A stretch of 54,147 nucleotides of DNA from the NCBI GenBank assembly GCA_037178675.1, contig JAYMGJ010000249.1, positions 1 to 54,147 of the forward strand, written 5' to 3'. Position 1 is the stretch's first letter. Each line of letters begins with the position of its first letter. Below are positions 20,351-31,404 of the stretch, piece after piece. The position numbers were made by a program, and so were the translations under genes. Origin of the DNA: Scleroderma bovista (Eukaryota; Basidiomycota; Agaricomycetes; Boletales; Sclerodermataceae). The notes beneath the pieces are model-generated. The model was not told the DNA's origin, ran no database searches, and worked only from the letters and a program-made list of their open reading frames with translations.

Positions 20351-21949
20351 TTGGGAAGAATATGCTTAATCTGAATCACCGCGACACCAGACTCCTTTGC
20401 ACTAAAATTTCATGCACACTTTACTAACACGGTTAAAAAAGGTTAGGCGGCTTGCACCCCTTCACATCTCATCGAGGTTGTCATAGCCCGGGAACAAACA
20501 GTGTTGAGTGGCGAATGTGCTAAATAAGTTGAAGAGGTCAATGACAACACGCCAAGTGCACTCAGGTGCCTGTATTTGACAGGTATATCGTGCCAATCAT
20601 TTATAGTTCCCAATGTGACGCGTGTCATTCTATTATAGTATACTAAAGTAACACGCTGTGTCCCAACGCAGGTAATACGCCCCTGCCTTCTTGCAAACTA
20701 ATGGAGCTGAAGTCAGCAGATCTGTGACAGCTCCGTCTGTGCGATTGGCTGCCTCTGAGAAGGGGGACCTCTGATGGTCCCTTCATGACATGTACAGTTA
20801 AGCGGGTGTCTCTTGTCCGTTAGCTTTTGCGCCGGAGTGAACAAGTACTGTAACTAATGGTATTCTGACAGACCTGCCTCGATTCGAGAACACGCGACGT
20901 GCGGTCGCGCGAGCCGTTGACAATGGACAAGAGGATGACAACGGACAGCGACAGATTGGCACACTTGTGTGCCAACTATGTACCATACACGATCCGGTCT
21001 ACATACAACATCATCGATCAGCGGAGCGGGTCCATCAACCCTCCGAGCGCACGTCACTCCTTGTTTAATGATTTGGATAATGGACAGGGCCGAAGATCAT
21101 GATCGCCACCTCCGAAGTGCATAATTCCAGCGATCTGTTTGAACTCGGTTTTGACAGGGTGTGGTGGTAACCGACACGACAATGCGACAATGATTGATAA
21201 CGCCAGTTCCTGGAAATTGTTCCTTGTCTATAGCTCCTTTGACTTCCTGGGTGTTCTTTGGTACGTCTTCCGTTCGATTGGACGAAGATACATTGGGAGA
21301 GATACACGCCGGGGGGATGGCAATGCGGATCAAGATTACATTTCCAATCCTGCTGTGCAGCTCTCAAGCCAGGTAAGCACTTATACATCGTTTTACAGAT
21401 CCGCTTTCACGATGCTCAAGTTCGGCACCTGGTATTGCAGCCTGAGCAAGCCTTGAGGCTTCCGTGACTTATTTGTTCAACCCCCCACTAACCTTGTCCA
21501 TGCCTTTAAGGTTTGGGGTTTCTATTTTGCAGAGTCTTTGGATGCCCTCCAATGACAACTGCAACCCGGAGTGCCCAATACTTAACAAGACACGTGCTCT
21601 AAAACACCCTGATAATTGCAACCATTGCTTAGCTAGTCATCTGTAAACCCAGATAATGGTTACTTTCTGGGGATTTCCCAAGGAGGTCCCCAATCTACCT
21701 TCGGCCCACAGGGGATACTTCCCGGATCTCCTCAGAAATAATTATCCCGAACTCCAAAAAATTAGCAGCCCTCCTACATCTTACCTTCTTGTCAGCCCTC
21801 CTCTTCATTTCCACCGTCCCGCGGAACGTTAACCCGCCCTCCTATGTCCACTACTTTACGTCCGGAGATCATTGGCCCCCAGACGGCCCGATGGGTGCAT
21901 AAATTTATAAATCTGTGCAATTCCTGTTACAAGGAATGGTGCAATAGAA
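20351..21949. other. Gene-poor region, no assignable gene
   Basis: Several frames of 60-105 codons overlap on both strands with no recognisable family. The best candidate (minus strand 21333-21097) has no usable ATG context and no homologous motif I can name. I see no repeat or RNA gene here. Confidence 0.4.
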
Positions 21950-22425
21950 ATGCCTCCCACAGGAATACCGCACTACAGCGGTCTATCGACCATGTATGTG
22001 GTCTTTAATTCTGCTCGATCGCCGCCAATTAATCTTTACAGCACTAGCGCAAGTTCGTCACTGGCCAATGCCTTGGATAGTGTCCTTAACGAAGCTGGCC
22101 CGTCGGTGCGTTTTCATACCTTTTCCGACACCAGAAGTGCTGATCGAACATGGTCTTCCTTGAATAATAGACATACACCGACTGTCCCTCGAAATTGTGC
22201 CTGTGGCCGGACATTACGTTACCATGCTTCGCACTCATTAATTGTGGTAATGTGCCCGATCATTTCAAGTCGCATGGAATAAAGAGGAGGACACGGGAGG
22301 AGAACGTTCCATGCCTATGGCTGGATTGTGGACAAATCATCGGACGTCACAATTTTGTGCGTCATATACGCGAAGTGCACCTTGGCCATAAGCGAGGGGT
22401 GGGCCACGCTGGTATGCAGGGTTGA
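21950..22425 (+). CDS. Tentative small C2H2-type zinc-finger protein
   Basis: An ATG at 21950 opens a 110-codon Ser-rich frame. A second frame to 22425 holds a finger-like sequence, CLWLDCG followed by HNFVRHIREVHLGHKR, with Cys and His spaced as in small Agaricomycete C2H2 proteins. Joining the two frames needs an intron near 22200-22260. The only exact GT-AG pair that keeps both frames is 23 bp, too short for a normal intron. The model may therefore be wrong, or the gene broken. Function, if any, would be DNA binding in the nucleus. Confidence 0.3.
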
Positions 22426-22899
22426 GTTTCGAATACACCCTCATTTTCACTCTTCATGTACATATGTCATTTATTTATTTATTTCCAAGGTCCAACGCAG
22501 ACATCTTTTAGTAGAATTTCAAGGCGTCCAAGCTACCATGCATCTGATGACTTGAGACGGCATTAGTGGCTAGAGAGCACTGTAGTAGGGAGATATGCGG
22601 GGCAGGTGGAGATGGAGGGGTGCAAGCTGAGGGCGAGCAGGGGAGTGTCAGGGGCCAGCCAGTGCCTGAGGAGGCAGAGTCACAGCGTAGAGACATGGCA
22701 CTGGGACAGGGTAGCAGCACACTTGATTTCTTGTGCATCTCATACTGGCTAGTCCAGCATGCATCGCAAGAACAATTCGGTATTTTGTAAACTATAAGGA
22801 ATTAGGAATTATTGGAAGATCACTCCAACTCGATTTTGGTCGTCCGTGATTTGTCTTATTCGGTCTCCGATTTGTACAGACTCCGAATACTTTTTGGTA
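22426..22899. other. Gene-free region next to the helicase remnant
   Basis: Short open frames only. A G-rich stretch at 22590-22710 encodes nothing recognisable in any frame. Confidence 0.4.
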
Positions 22900-24330
22900 T
22901 TAGACTACATTCTCGCGGAATTCAAGCCATGTGTTCTTTGTTCTGCGATCGAGTTCTTCCATCAAGGCGTCCATTCTCTTTGCGTAAGTATTCGCCAAAG
23001 TGCCAGACAAACAGTTACTCATCAAAGCCGCTTTGAAGCCGGATGCTGGCTCTGCCCCGACTTCGGGATAAAGAGCGTTAGTTGCCTGGAAGGGGGGTTC
23101 AATTGTCCGAGCCTGAGAGCGATAATCAGCAAATATGTAGGCGGGGGTTATTGGGAGCTGTTGTCCGGTAACCGTTATTTTGTTACCTCTGGCAGTCGTG
23201 ACGCTGAAAGTTTTTGTGGGCGGTGTTATGGGAAGCACACCACTTTCCAATCCGTCGAGTGCATCAACCTTGGTGTGACTATCATACGGACCAGAACGTA
23301 AGTGGTAGGGTAGTGCAATTCCATCACTTGCGAAGACTTGGAGGTGATTTCCTCTCGTGCGTCCAGAATGATTTTGACAATGTTTCCGCGGGCTCCACTG
23401 GCGACGTCCAAATCTGTTGAAACATTGGAAGTTATCATAACATCCATTCTTACTACGAGTTCAACTTCGTCTGCAAGTCCTGCTCATTCTCGACGATTTC
23501 TTCCTCGTGCTGTTTTTGGTTTTGCTGCTACGGCAAATTTCTCTTCCAAGGTAAGATGATGCCCTTGAATAGTGACCAACGCCGGACAGCTTATTAGGGA
23601 AATTCCATCGGTCTGACAGCGAGCTTTTTCAGTCATGGCATTCAACTTCATTCGGACTATATGCCTTGGTGTAGTCAGAAGTGCGTCTCTCCGCGGCAGC
23701 GAATGAAAGTCGGTAGGACACACTTCGTGAGTTAAAACAAGTTGACGGAGCATGTTAACAAGGTTTTCGTCGCAGGTCCTGTGACGGACGTATTGCAGGA
23801 GGTTTTGCCAAGCAGTGTCCGTCACGCGTACTTGCGTTTTCAACCGCACAGCGACATCGAATTGTCCATACAGTTTCCTTCCCAGAAGATCTTTTTCAGT
23901 GTCCTTTTCCGCATTACAAGGCCAGCACAGAAATGCGGGTGGTTTTGTAGCCACAGGGGAAAATTGATGGAAGTCGCCTACTAAAACGACCACCGAAAGG
24001 TTCTTCTGATGCCTCTGTATCTCCGGCTTTGGCTCTGCTGATGCATGATGGAACATTTCCCGAGACACCATCAACATTTCATCGATGATTAAATATTTTC
24101 TTTTTACCAGTACGTCTCCGAAGCTTTTATTGTTTGTGCTGACTGACGTCCCCGTTGTAACGGTAACATTGCTATATAATGTAGCAAATAACCGATGCCG
24201 CAAGACCTGTGTATCTGCTTTAACCAGTATATTGGCCACACCTTAGGCCTTAACATTTGCAGTGATTCAAGTTTGGATCGTTTTTGATTTACCTACCCGT
24301 CTCCTCCAGGTATGACCATTTGCATTGGCT
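22900..24330 (-). pseudogene. PIF1-like DNA helicase remnant
   Basis: The minus strand keeps the Walker B box (YLIIDEMLMV), motif III (VVLVGDFHQFSPV), TFHSLPRR-like context (DFHSLPRRDALL), then RMDVMITSN, VTTARGNKITVTGQQLP and the late motif DYRSQARTIEP. This is the order of Agaricomycete PIF1-like helicases. Lesions: a stop upstream of the first frame and only a decayed Walker A remnant near 24300 (MVIPGGDG then a stop); an in-frame TGA after RNRRE near 23498; a one-base frameshift near 23265; and a missing C-terminal end. Such proteins occur free-standing and inside Helitrons. No Rep domain is seen nearby, so the source is open. Confidence 0.82.
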
Positions 24331-24894
24331 TTGGACACTTACCGTTAAGGAATTGATTCAAATGCCAGTTGTCATATGCACGACGAAAGAAATAATCTGC
24401 GAACATTATCTTGCACTTAGGACACTTGAACTATGTTACAGTTTCCGTAATTCCGCCCATTTTAAACAAGGTATTTGCCGCCCTCGACGGCCTTATTCTA
24501 GTGTAATTTACGTGCTCCATGTGCGCCCATCAAGTTGGACTGATGGCGGCCATGTCTGCACGGCAGGGAAAATTGGGGCAATACTCAGTCTCCAGTTTCA
24601 GTCGAGGTTAGTCATACTTCCTTGTGGCTGGCCCCACACGTCACTGATCTCTGGACTTGTATTTACTGTCTAGAGTGATATCACCTTCCATTGGACACTT
24701 AGGGGACAAAGATACGTCTGCACCTATGCATCACGGGGTTCCAATACTTTGTAGCCATTAAATTTTTGAGTACTACCACTCCTGGACTGCATACGGGTTT
24801 ATAGATTTGTCGATAAAAATGAGAGGCAGGAAGCAATACATGCCACCACAAATACTAGGGATTTCACCAGAGGAGTATAGTAGCGCCATTCTCA
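24331..24894. other. Intergenic region, nothing recognised
   Basis: Lies between the helicase remnant and the 3' end of the desaturase gene. No gene, repeat or RNA is visible. Confidence 0.4.
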
Positions 24895-26494
24895 CTAATA
24901 CACGCCTTGCTTAGGAAGTTCATTCACGTGAGCTACTCGCAATAATTGACTGGGCGGGATGTATTTCTCCTCTGTGATGTGTGGTACACCACCATGGAGA
25001 ATTCCCACACGTCTCATCGCAAGTAACTGGGAAACGAGGAGGTCAGCATATGTGACAAAGGGGGGGGGTAAAAACTAACATTGTGGGCTGCATTGCTGTG
25101 GTTGTACACGCCACCGAAAAACGCTGCTGTTGCATCTTTGCCGATATGCTTGCGAAGAAGAGGCTCACCTCCAGGGTGATCACCCATGAAACCTTCCAGA
25201 TCGTGGATGAATCCAGCAATGCACAGGAGCGGACGTGATTCAGCCTGAGATTGGTCTATTGAAGCGAAGGGAAAATGAACACAGAGCAAAAAATGATTGA
25301 GAGAACACGTACATGTTGTCCAGTCCACTACTGGTAGACCACCTTGTGGCCAAACCAATCCCTCCTGCATCTTGCGGAGGTGTTTGAGTTCCATCGTTAA
25401 CATACCCTTGTGAATTTCGTTCTCCGGGAATCTCTGGATCCGAGTCAGACCGCCCATGATGAACCGCGCAGGTAGACTAACCTTTAAGTGACTTGCCAAA
25501 CCAGCTTTCGCGCACAGCCAAATGAACCATTTCGTAGGGTCGAGCTGGTACCACTTATATCCATTGCGATAGTCCATTGGGAACTGGTGGTGGAAGTTAT
25601 GATACCCTTCTCCAAGGGTAACAAGTGCAGTGAACACATGGTCTCGTGGGGTATATCTGTCATCGAACGGAGCTTCGCCAAGCCAATGTGCAACGGAGTT
25701 GACAGAGGAAATGGACTAGTTCAGTGCCCATCAGTAATGCATGCTGGATTTAAAAGGCTACGTGCCTGGTGGACAAATGTGAGCCTAAGAAATGCAGCAT
25801 AAACACATCCACCCTTCCAGTCACCCCATCCGACTCCCGCGACAAGAGTTGGCAAGGCCACGCCCATGGCCATTGCCAGCCAGGGGTAATATCGCGATTG
25901 CCACATCACAATGTCATTATTTATGAGGTCATTCACATCCACTTTGCCCTGCTCTCTTCTTGGTTTGACGATAATCCAACCAACATGGGTCCAAAGAAAA
26001 CCTCTGCGAGCATTATAAGGGTCAAGATCTGTGTCTGTATAGCGATGGTGTGCACGATGCTTTCGGGCCCACCACACAATGGACCCCCGGACAGCAGCAG
26101 CACCAAGAAAAGCGAGTACATATTCGAGAACTCTCGTTGCGTTGTAGGACCGATGTGCCCATAACCTGTGGTATCCAGCAGTGACACCTGTGCAATGTTA
26201 ATACTCAGAGGGTCGTTCACTGGAGCTCAAGGTTAAGCACTCGCCTATTCCAGACAAAATAGTGTAGACGATCGTCCAAATGGTAGTGTTAGTACACAAA
26301 GGAGTATAATGCATAGCGACGAATGTGCAAATTGGCATGAAAATCGTCAGAGCTATGCCCTGTCCCCAGTAGACCTCTGTCCACCAATTTTTCCATGTAA
26401 TTGGTGGACGGGGTTGCTGCTGTGCGAGCAGAAACGAGACATAATCTTCGGATCCTTCTCTAGCCGTGGGAACCGCGCGGTCCACCTCAGCCAT
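24895..26494 (-). CDS. OLE1: Delta-9 (stearoyl-CoA) desaturase with C-terminal cytochrome b5 domain
   Basis: Five exons: 26494-26245, 26187-25766, 25715 to about 25313, about 25259-25080 and 25026-24895, about 460 residues. The three His boxes of membrane desaturases are present in order: HRLWAH, HRAHH and HNFHH. Hydrophobic pairs before and after them should span the ER membrane. The C-terminal domain has HPGG of the cytochrome b5 heme site and a second His in YNHSNAAHN. Known: Ole1 enzymes introduce the C9 double bond into stearoyl- and palmitoyl-CoA, with the fused b5 supplying electrons. Two introns (26188-26244 and 25716-25765) need GC donors, gcgagt and gcacgt, to keep the frame. ATG 26494 (MAEVDRAVP) is the first Met after a non-coding leader. 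No null lesion is seen. Confidence 0.92.
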
Positions 26495-27400
26495 GAGATT
26501 AGAGCTGGGTATGAGGGTGGGCAACGACTATCTTCCTTTGCGAAGACTCAACAGTGTCGGTGGCTTATGAAAACAAGGAGGATACTATTAACCTGCAAGA
26601 CCGCAGCCGAGCAAAAAACAGTCCTCGTTTGGTTTAGCAACTTGTCGTAAACCTCATCTCCGTCCAATCAGAGTGCTTCCCAGCAAGCGGATAGCGTATT
26701 CGGCACTTTGACAGATTCGGACGGTAATGGCCCAGTGAAGGCATACAGTTTTAGTATACTCACCTTGACATCACTGGCGGGCTACTAGTATATGCGTAAG
26801 TCTCGGAGGGGTCTAGCGGATTTCTAGCCCGGGAGGATGAGTGGCCACTGTGCGCATAAGAATATGTCAAAGGGAACGAGAGTCTCTTCTTTCGAACTTG
26901 AGCTTGAGTACATACGTAGGGGAGACTGTGTATGTACATAGTACGGTTGGGAAAATAACGAGAAGCCAGACAGTGGCGCTCCCATTTGGGCGTAGCAACC
27001 GCCCGGATCAGTACTGACCTTGATATCTCCATAGTCTGGTATCCAGACTACATGGAAGCTTTATTGGCGGTATTAATTAACTTCCTCGATCGGGCATGAT
27101 CAATCGACTGGTGCGCCAAGACGATCGAGCCAGAATGTTCTTCCATAAGTTTTCCCCGGTATTAGACCGGTGGTTCATGGGCGCTAACAGAACCCGGGGA
27201 GTTGAATGCTCACGCAGAGTTTGCCAGTCAGTCAGATATTGGCTTGATGTTGACCTTCGATGGACTACTATGTTATTAGGTTATCCTAGTAGTGTCGCAA
27301 TAGTGTCGTGTGACCAGGTTGCGTACATAATAGTCTATATAACTCCCTAGACAAAGCGTCTAGTTGCCTGTCACGAACTACTTCATCGGAATCCACGACG
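26495..27400. promoter_or_regulatory. Divergent intergenic region between desaturase and M28 peptidase
   Basis: Both genes start from this roughly 900-bp gap, so it should contain both promoters. A possible 5'-leader intron acceptor of the desaturase lies near 26592. No TATA box, operator or repeat could be assigned with confidence. Confidence 0.4.
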
Positions 27401-29295
27401 ATGATGCTGAGTGCAGCAACACCCATCGCTCTTCTCACCCTCTTGCATGTGGTGGACAACAACAATGTTCCAGTGTGTTTGGCTGACAATTTCTACGGAA
27501 TATTTGGTCAACGGTCGCTCTTCAAACTCTCCGATGTCGCCTGCCTCGACCTCGTCCCAGCCTCTTCGGATGGGGGCTTGTTCATTCCTCTATATTCCCA
27601 TCAGCAACAGCTCGTCTGGATCCAGGAATCATCCGTCGACGACTCTCTCCGCACTCTCGAATACGAATCCGAAGTCGCTCAGTTCCTCGGCCAGTTCCAC
27701 GGGGCCCATGAACCTATTTCCACGGGTCCACAGACTACTTTTCTCGAGCACAGCGCGTCTCTCATCCATCGCAGCGATCACTTTATTATCCTCGCCGTTC
27801 CTGACGAACGCGCTGCAGATGCCCTGACCGCGTATCTTCCCCGTTTTTGGAAAGCAGCTCCAATCCCCGCATCGCCGGTGTCGTTCCTCCCCGTCCCAGA
27901 AACCGCTGTGAAACGCGTTCGTGACCTCCTTGCATCCCTTCGCTTCGACCCGCTCGTTGCAGGCATCATAGGTGGAATATCAGTGGAGCAGCTGCGTAAG
28001 GATATACGCTTCCTTACTAACGAGGACGGAGAGTCAGGCATCGTGTCGAGGCACTCGTTTCACGAAGGTTCGAGGGTCGCTGCCAAGTGGATCAAGCAAC
28101 AGTTCGAGCAAACTGGTGCAACATGCAGGTTAATGGCATTCGAGGTGGGCTTTGCACCAAATGTGATCTGGTGAGTTCTTCAGTCTTGACGGTGCACTTG
28201 TCTGATACGTATATAGTCGATACAATGCCACGACAGATACGTCGAAAGTTGTCCTCATTTCGGGGCACTATGACTCACGTGGCTCATTTGGATTAGAGCG
28301 GGCAAGTTCAAACAGCTACAGATACTTTAGGCTGCGCTCGCTGACACATTGAATGCATATATGTAGGCGCCTGGCGGAAACGACGATGGCTCGGGAACGA
28401 TCTCGATTCTCAGCATTGCACGGCGCATCAAGCACACCGGGATTACTTTCAGGAGCAATGTTGAACTGGTCGCGTTCGCAGGAGAAGAGCAGGGCCTGGT
28501 CGGATCCAGGGCATATGCGAGTATGTTCGTCCGCACTCGGATGACCCATTATCTGAAAATGGCATTTCTGCTGCAGAGGAGCTGCGCGAAAAGGGCGCCA
28601 ACATTACGCTGATGATTCAGGCGGACATGTTGGCATACCGTGTGTCGCGCGAGCCTCCACAGCTGGGGCTTCCAAAATCGTGGGTGACAGGCTCGTGTGC
28701 GAACAGCACGCTCACCCTTATTTACCTCTTCAGCATAGGCACACCCGAGGTCGCACAGCTTGCTGCCAATATCTCGGCCATCTATAGTCCGGAGCTCAAC
28801 GTTGGCTTTACTCCAGCATGCTGTAGTGACCATCAGGTGTGTACCCGCCTTCCTTTTTGCTGTTTGTCGCTATGTGTATGTACGGACTCACGACCACCTA
28901 TTATTTCAGTCGTTCCACGAGCAGGGGTTCCCTGCAACGCACTTCTATGAGCGTGCAGGGATGAGTGAGATTCCCTTTCTGTTGTAGATAAACCTATCGA
29001 CTGACTAGTGCTCTTTCCAGTCGCTGATCCCATGTACCACAACAGCGGTGGGTTACCCTTAACCATGCCTCCATAAGGGTCTTAACAGAATGTTGTGGCA
29101 GGCGACATTAGCGACAGGCCAGGGTACGATTTATTCCAGGTCCGCTCCATCTGCAAGGTGCAGGTATGTCCTGTTCTCTTTGTCACCTGGCTTGTTATGA
29201 TGCTGATGGCGGATGCCTCCATCCAGTTCGCCATACTCCTCCATGCTGCTGGCTTTGATCTCCCCACTGGGACTAGTCTTGAGGATCTGGATTGA
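27401..29295 (+). CDS. M28-family zinc metallopeptidase (aminopeptidase-like), secreted or vacuolar
   Basis: Eight or so exons from ATG 27401 to TGA 29295 join without lesions. The first 20 residues (MMLSAATPIALLTLLHVV) form a likely signal peptide. Two-zinc ligands follow the M28 pattern: His and Asp in SGHYDSRG, bridging Asp in GGNDDGSG, catalytic Glu pair in FAGEEQG, Asp in IQADM and His in MYHNSGD. Two Cys in FTPACCSDH resemble the disulfide region of fungal secreted members. Known: M28 peptidases remove N-terminal residues. The intron at 28302-28366 uses a canonical GC donor (gcaagt) and tatgtag acceptor. The Asn-rich start and several N-x-T/S sites fit passage through the secretory pathway. 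The substrate is unknown. Confidence 0.9.
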
Positions 29296-31404
29296 TCCTA
29301 GGTGTGACGATGGTGATCAAGCTTTGCACGTCCTGATATCCCTGAGTCAACATGAGAGGGGTAATCTTATGTTTTATATAACACCGAGGTATTGTCGAGA
29401 AATTATATTTATAGAAAGATGGACCAGCCTACATTGCTACAGAGATGCTTCGTGTTGAGCCTGGTCATGATGCCCCACACTATATGACCTCCACCATGCT
29501 CGTCTCCCCTATCGCATTTCTATCCACTGAAGTTGCATCCGACCCAACTTCCTTGTGTTCCTTATCTATGTTTGGCACTGGTCCAGTGAACCAATGCAAG
29601 CCCATACACGGGGAAGTAGTACCATGCAAGTGAGAGCAGGAGCATGCTGCCCATGACGACTACGGTGTAGTTCATAGAGGTAACATTTGCCCCAGGGGAT
29701 GTGGGGAACATGAAAATGATGGTCAAGAACACCATGAACACCACTGCGACGAAGCCAATGGGTAAACTCTGTGGATATGATGTCAGTGCCAATGCCAAGA
29801 GTGAGTGAGAAGGGGGGAGGGGACCTACAAAGACACCTAGGTCGAATGGCTGAGGCTTGAAGTTGTTCTCAAACGCGAAACGTGCCACGATAGGTATCGC
29901 ATATGCAACGTGGAGAGCCGCGATCGCTACTGCAAACACGGTGTTCGTTGCCTGGGCAGGTAAAGGATGCTCGAGAAGGGGAGTGCGCCATCCCGCGAGA
30001 AGGCAAAGCATTGACGCGATGTCGCAAGGACCTGCCAGGGGAAGAGTCAGTCAGTTAGTATGGCCATGCTTTGGTTGATGCCAACTAGGAGACATCACCA
30101 TGCTAGATCCCATCATGTCCCTAGTGGAAAGGTGATAAAAAGGGACATACAAGGGATGGCAGAATAGACATACTGTGCTGTGACGATGAACGACCAGAGT
30201 GCCAGGGTGCCTCGCTCCCCAAAGCTGTTGAAGAAGATCGCCATCGGCTGGTTGATCGGGCTGTTTAACAAGTACTCGATATCCGTGCCCATGCAGAACG
30301 CAAGAGCAATATCAATGGCTGAGATGCAAGACAAGTGAGAAAGGTGCGCGATAACAAGAAACTTGGACGGAGGAGACACACCTACTCCGAGGACGCCAGA
30401 AATGGCGATGGAGCCGACCTGTGGATGGCCAGAGTCGTGTGGGAACCAGGGGTCGCGACGATAGCGATGGCAGCGTTTGAGGCTTCCTCACTGATATGCA
30501 CAGCAGAGTCGAACGAACCTGCAGATAGTAGTCAGCATCGGAGACCAAGCCGAAACACATTTACATATACGTACAGATTGTCCAAAGGGGGGCCATGAAA
30601 GACATGATAGATGCAAAGCCATTTGGCCAGCCATCAACTATGCAGGGGGTGAGACCATTCATTTGCATGACATTCAATATGGGAGAATATGTACAGTTCA
30701 TGAAGTTTCCGAAGGCATAGCTGGCAGTGTTCTTGTATTCTTTTGGCGTTGCTGCTGGGAAAGCAACTATCACCACGAAGCAAAGACTGACCAAAGGTCG
30801 ACATCAAGACTGCTTTTGAAATTCTAGGAGATACACACAAGACGTAGATGGTAACATAGAGTGTTTGCAGCCTGGCAGGCGTGGCTGTTGCAAGGCAGCA
30901 CACAGTACCATGGGTGAAGTGGACTGGAAGGTATATGGCACTGACGGTAGCGTGAAGTTGACGAAGATTGAGGGTAGAAGAAAGACTGGCGTACTAGGTT
31001 TGTGCTTGGGTTGCGAAAAGTGTTTGACCAGATCCAATGCTCGCAGCAGCAGTGATTTGGACAGCACAACCCTAGTCGATAGAGGCTTCATCAGGTGCAT
31101 GTCAGTAGGTACAAGTCTTGGAAGATAAACTAAAACCTAGCTCACCAATTGACGCAATATTCCCGATCGTGTTTGTGTCTACGCACCGAATAGTGTCACG
31201 CGGGTAGGGCTAACAGTAATGAAAAACATACACCCAACGATCCAGCAGAGCAAGTTTCGGCAATGAGGTGAGGAGAACGTGCGTCCAGTAGTAGAGCTAC
31301 AGACGTCGGTGCAGAGAAGCCAAATTCTGCCATGGCCAAACCGATGCAGAGAATGAAAAGCGAGGCTACAAGCCACTGGAATAGTTTCACTTCAATATCT
31401 GCAC

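Noticed and set aside
21065..21456. Overlapping frames on both strands that might be a small gene
   Set aside because: No ATG-based model with introns gives a recognisable protein; both strands are equally open.
22566..22790. 74-codon frame rich in Gly, Glu and Gln
   Set aside because: A GC-rich patch opens both strands, and no family or splice context supports it.
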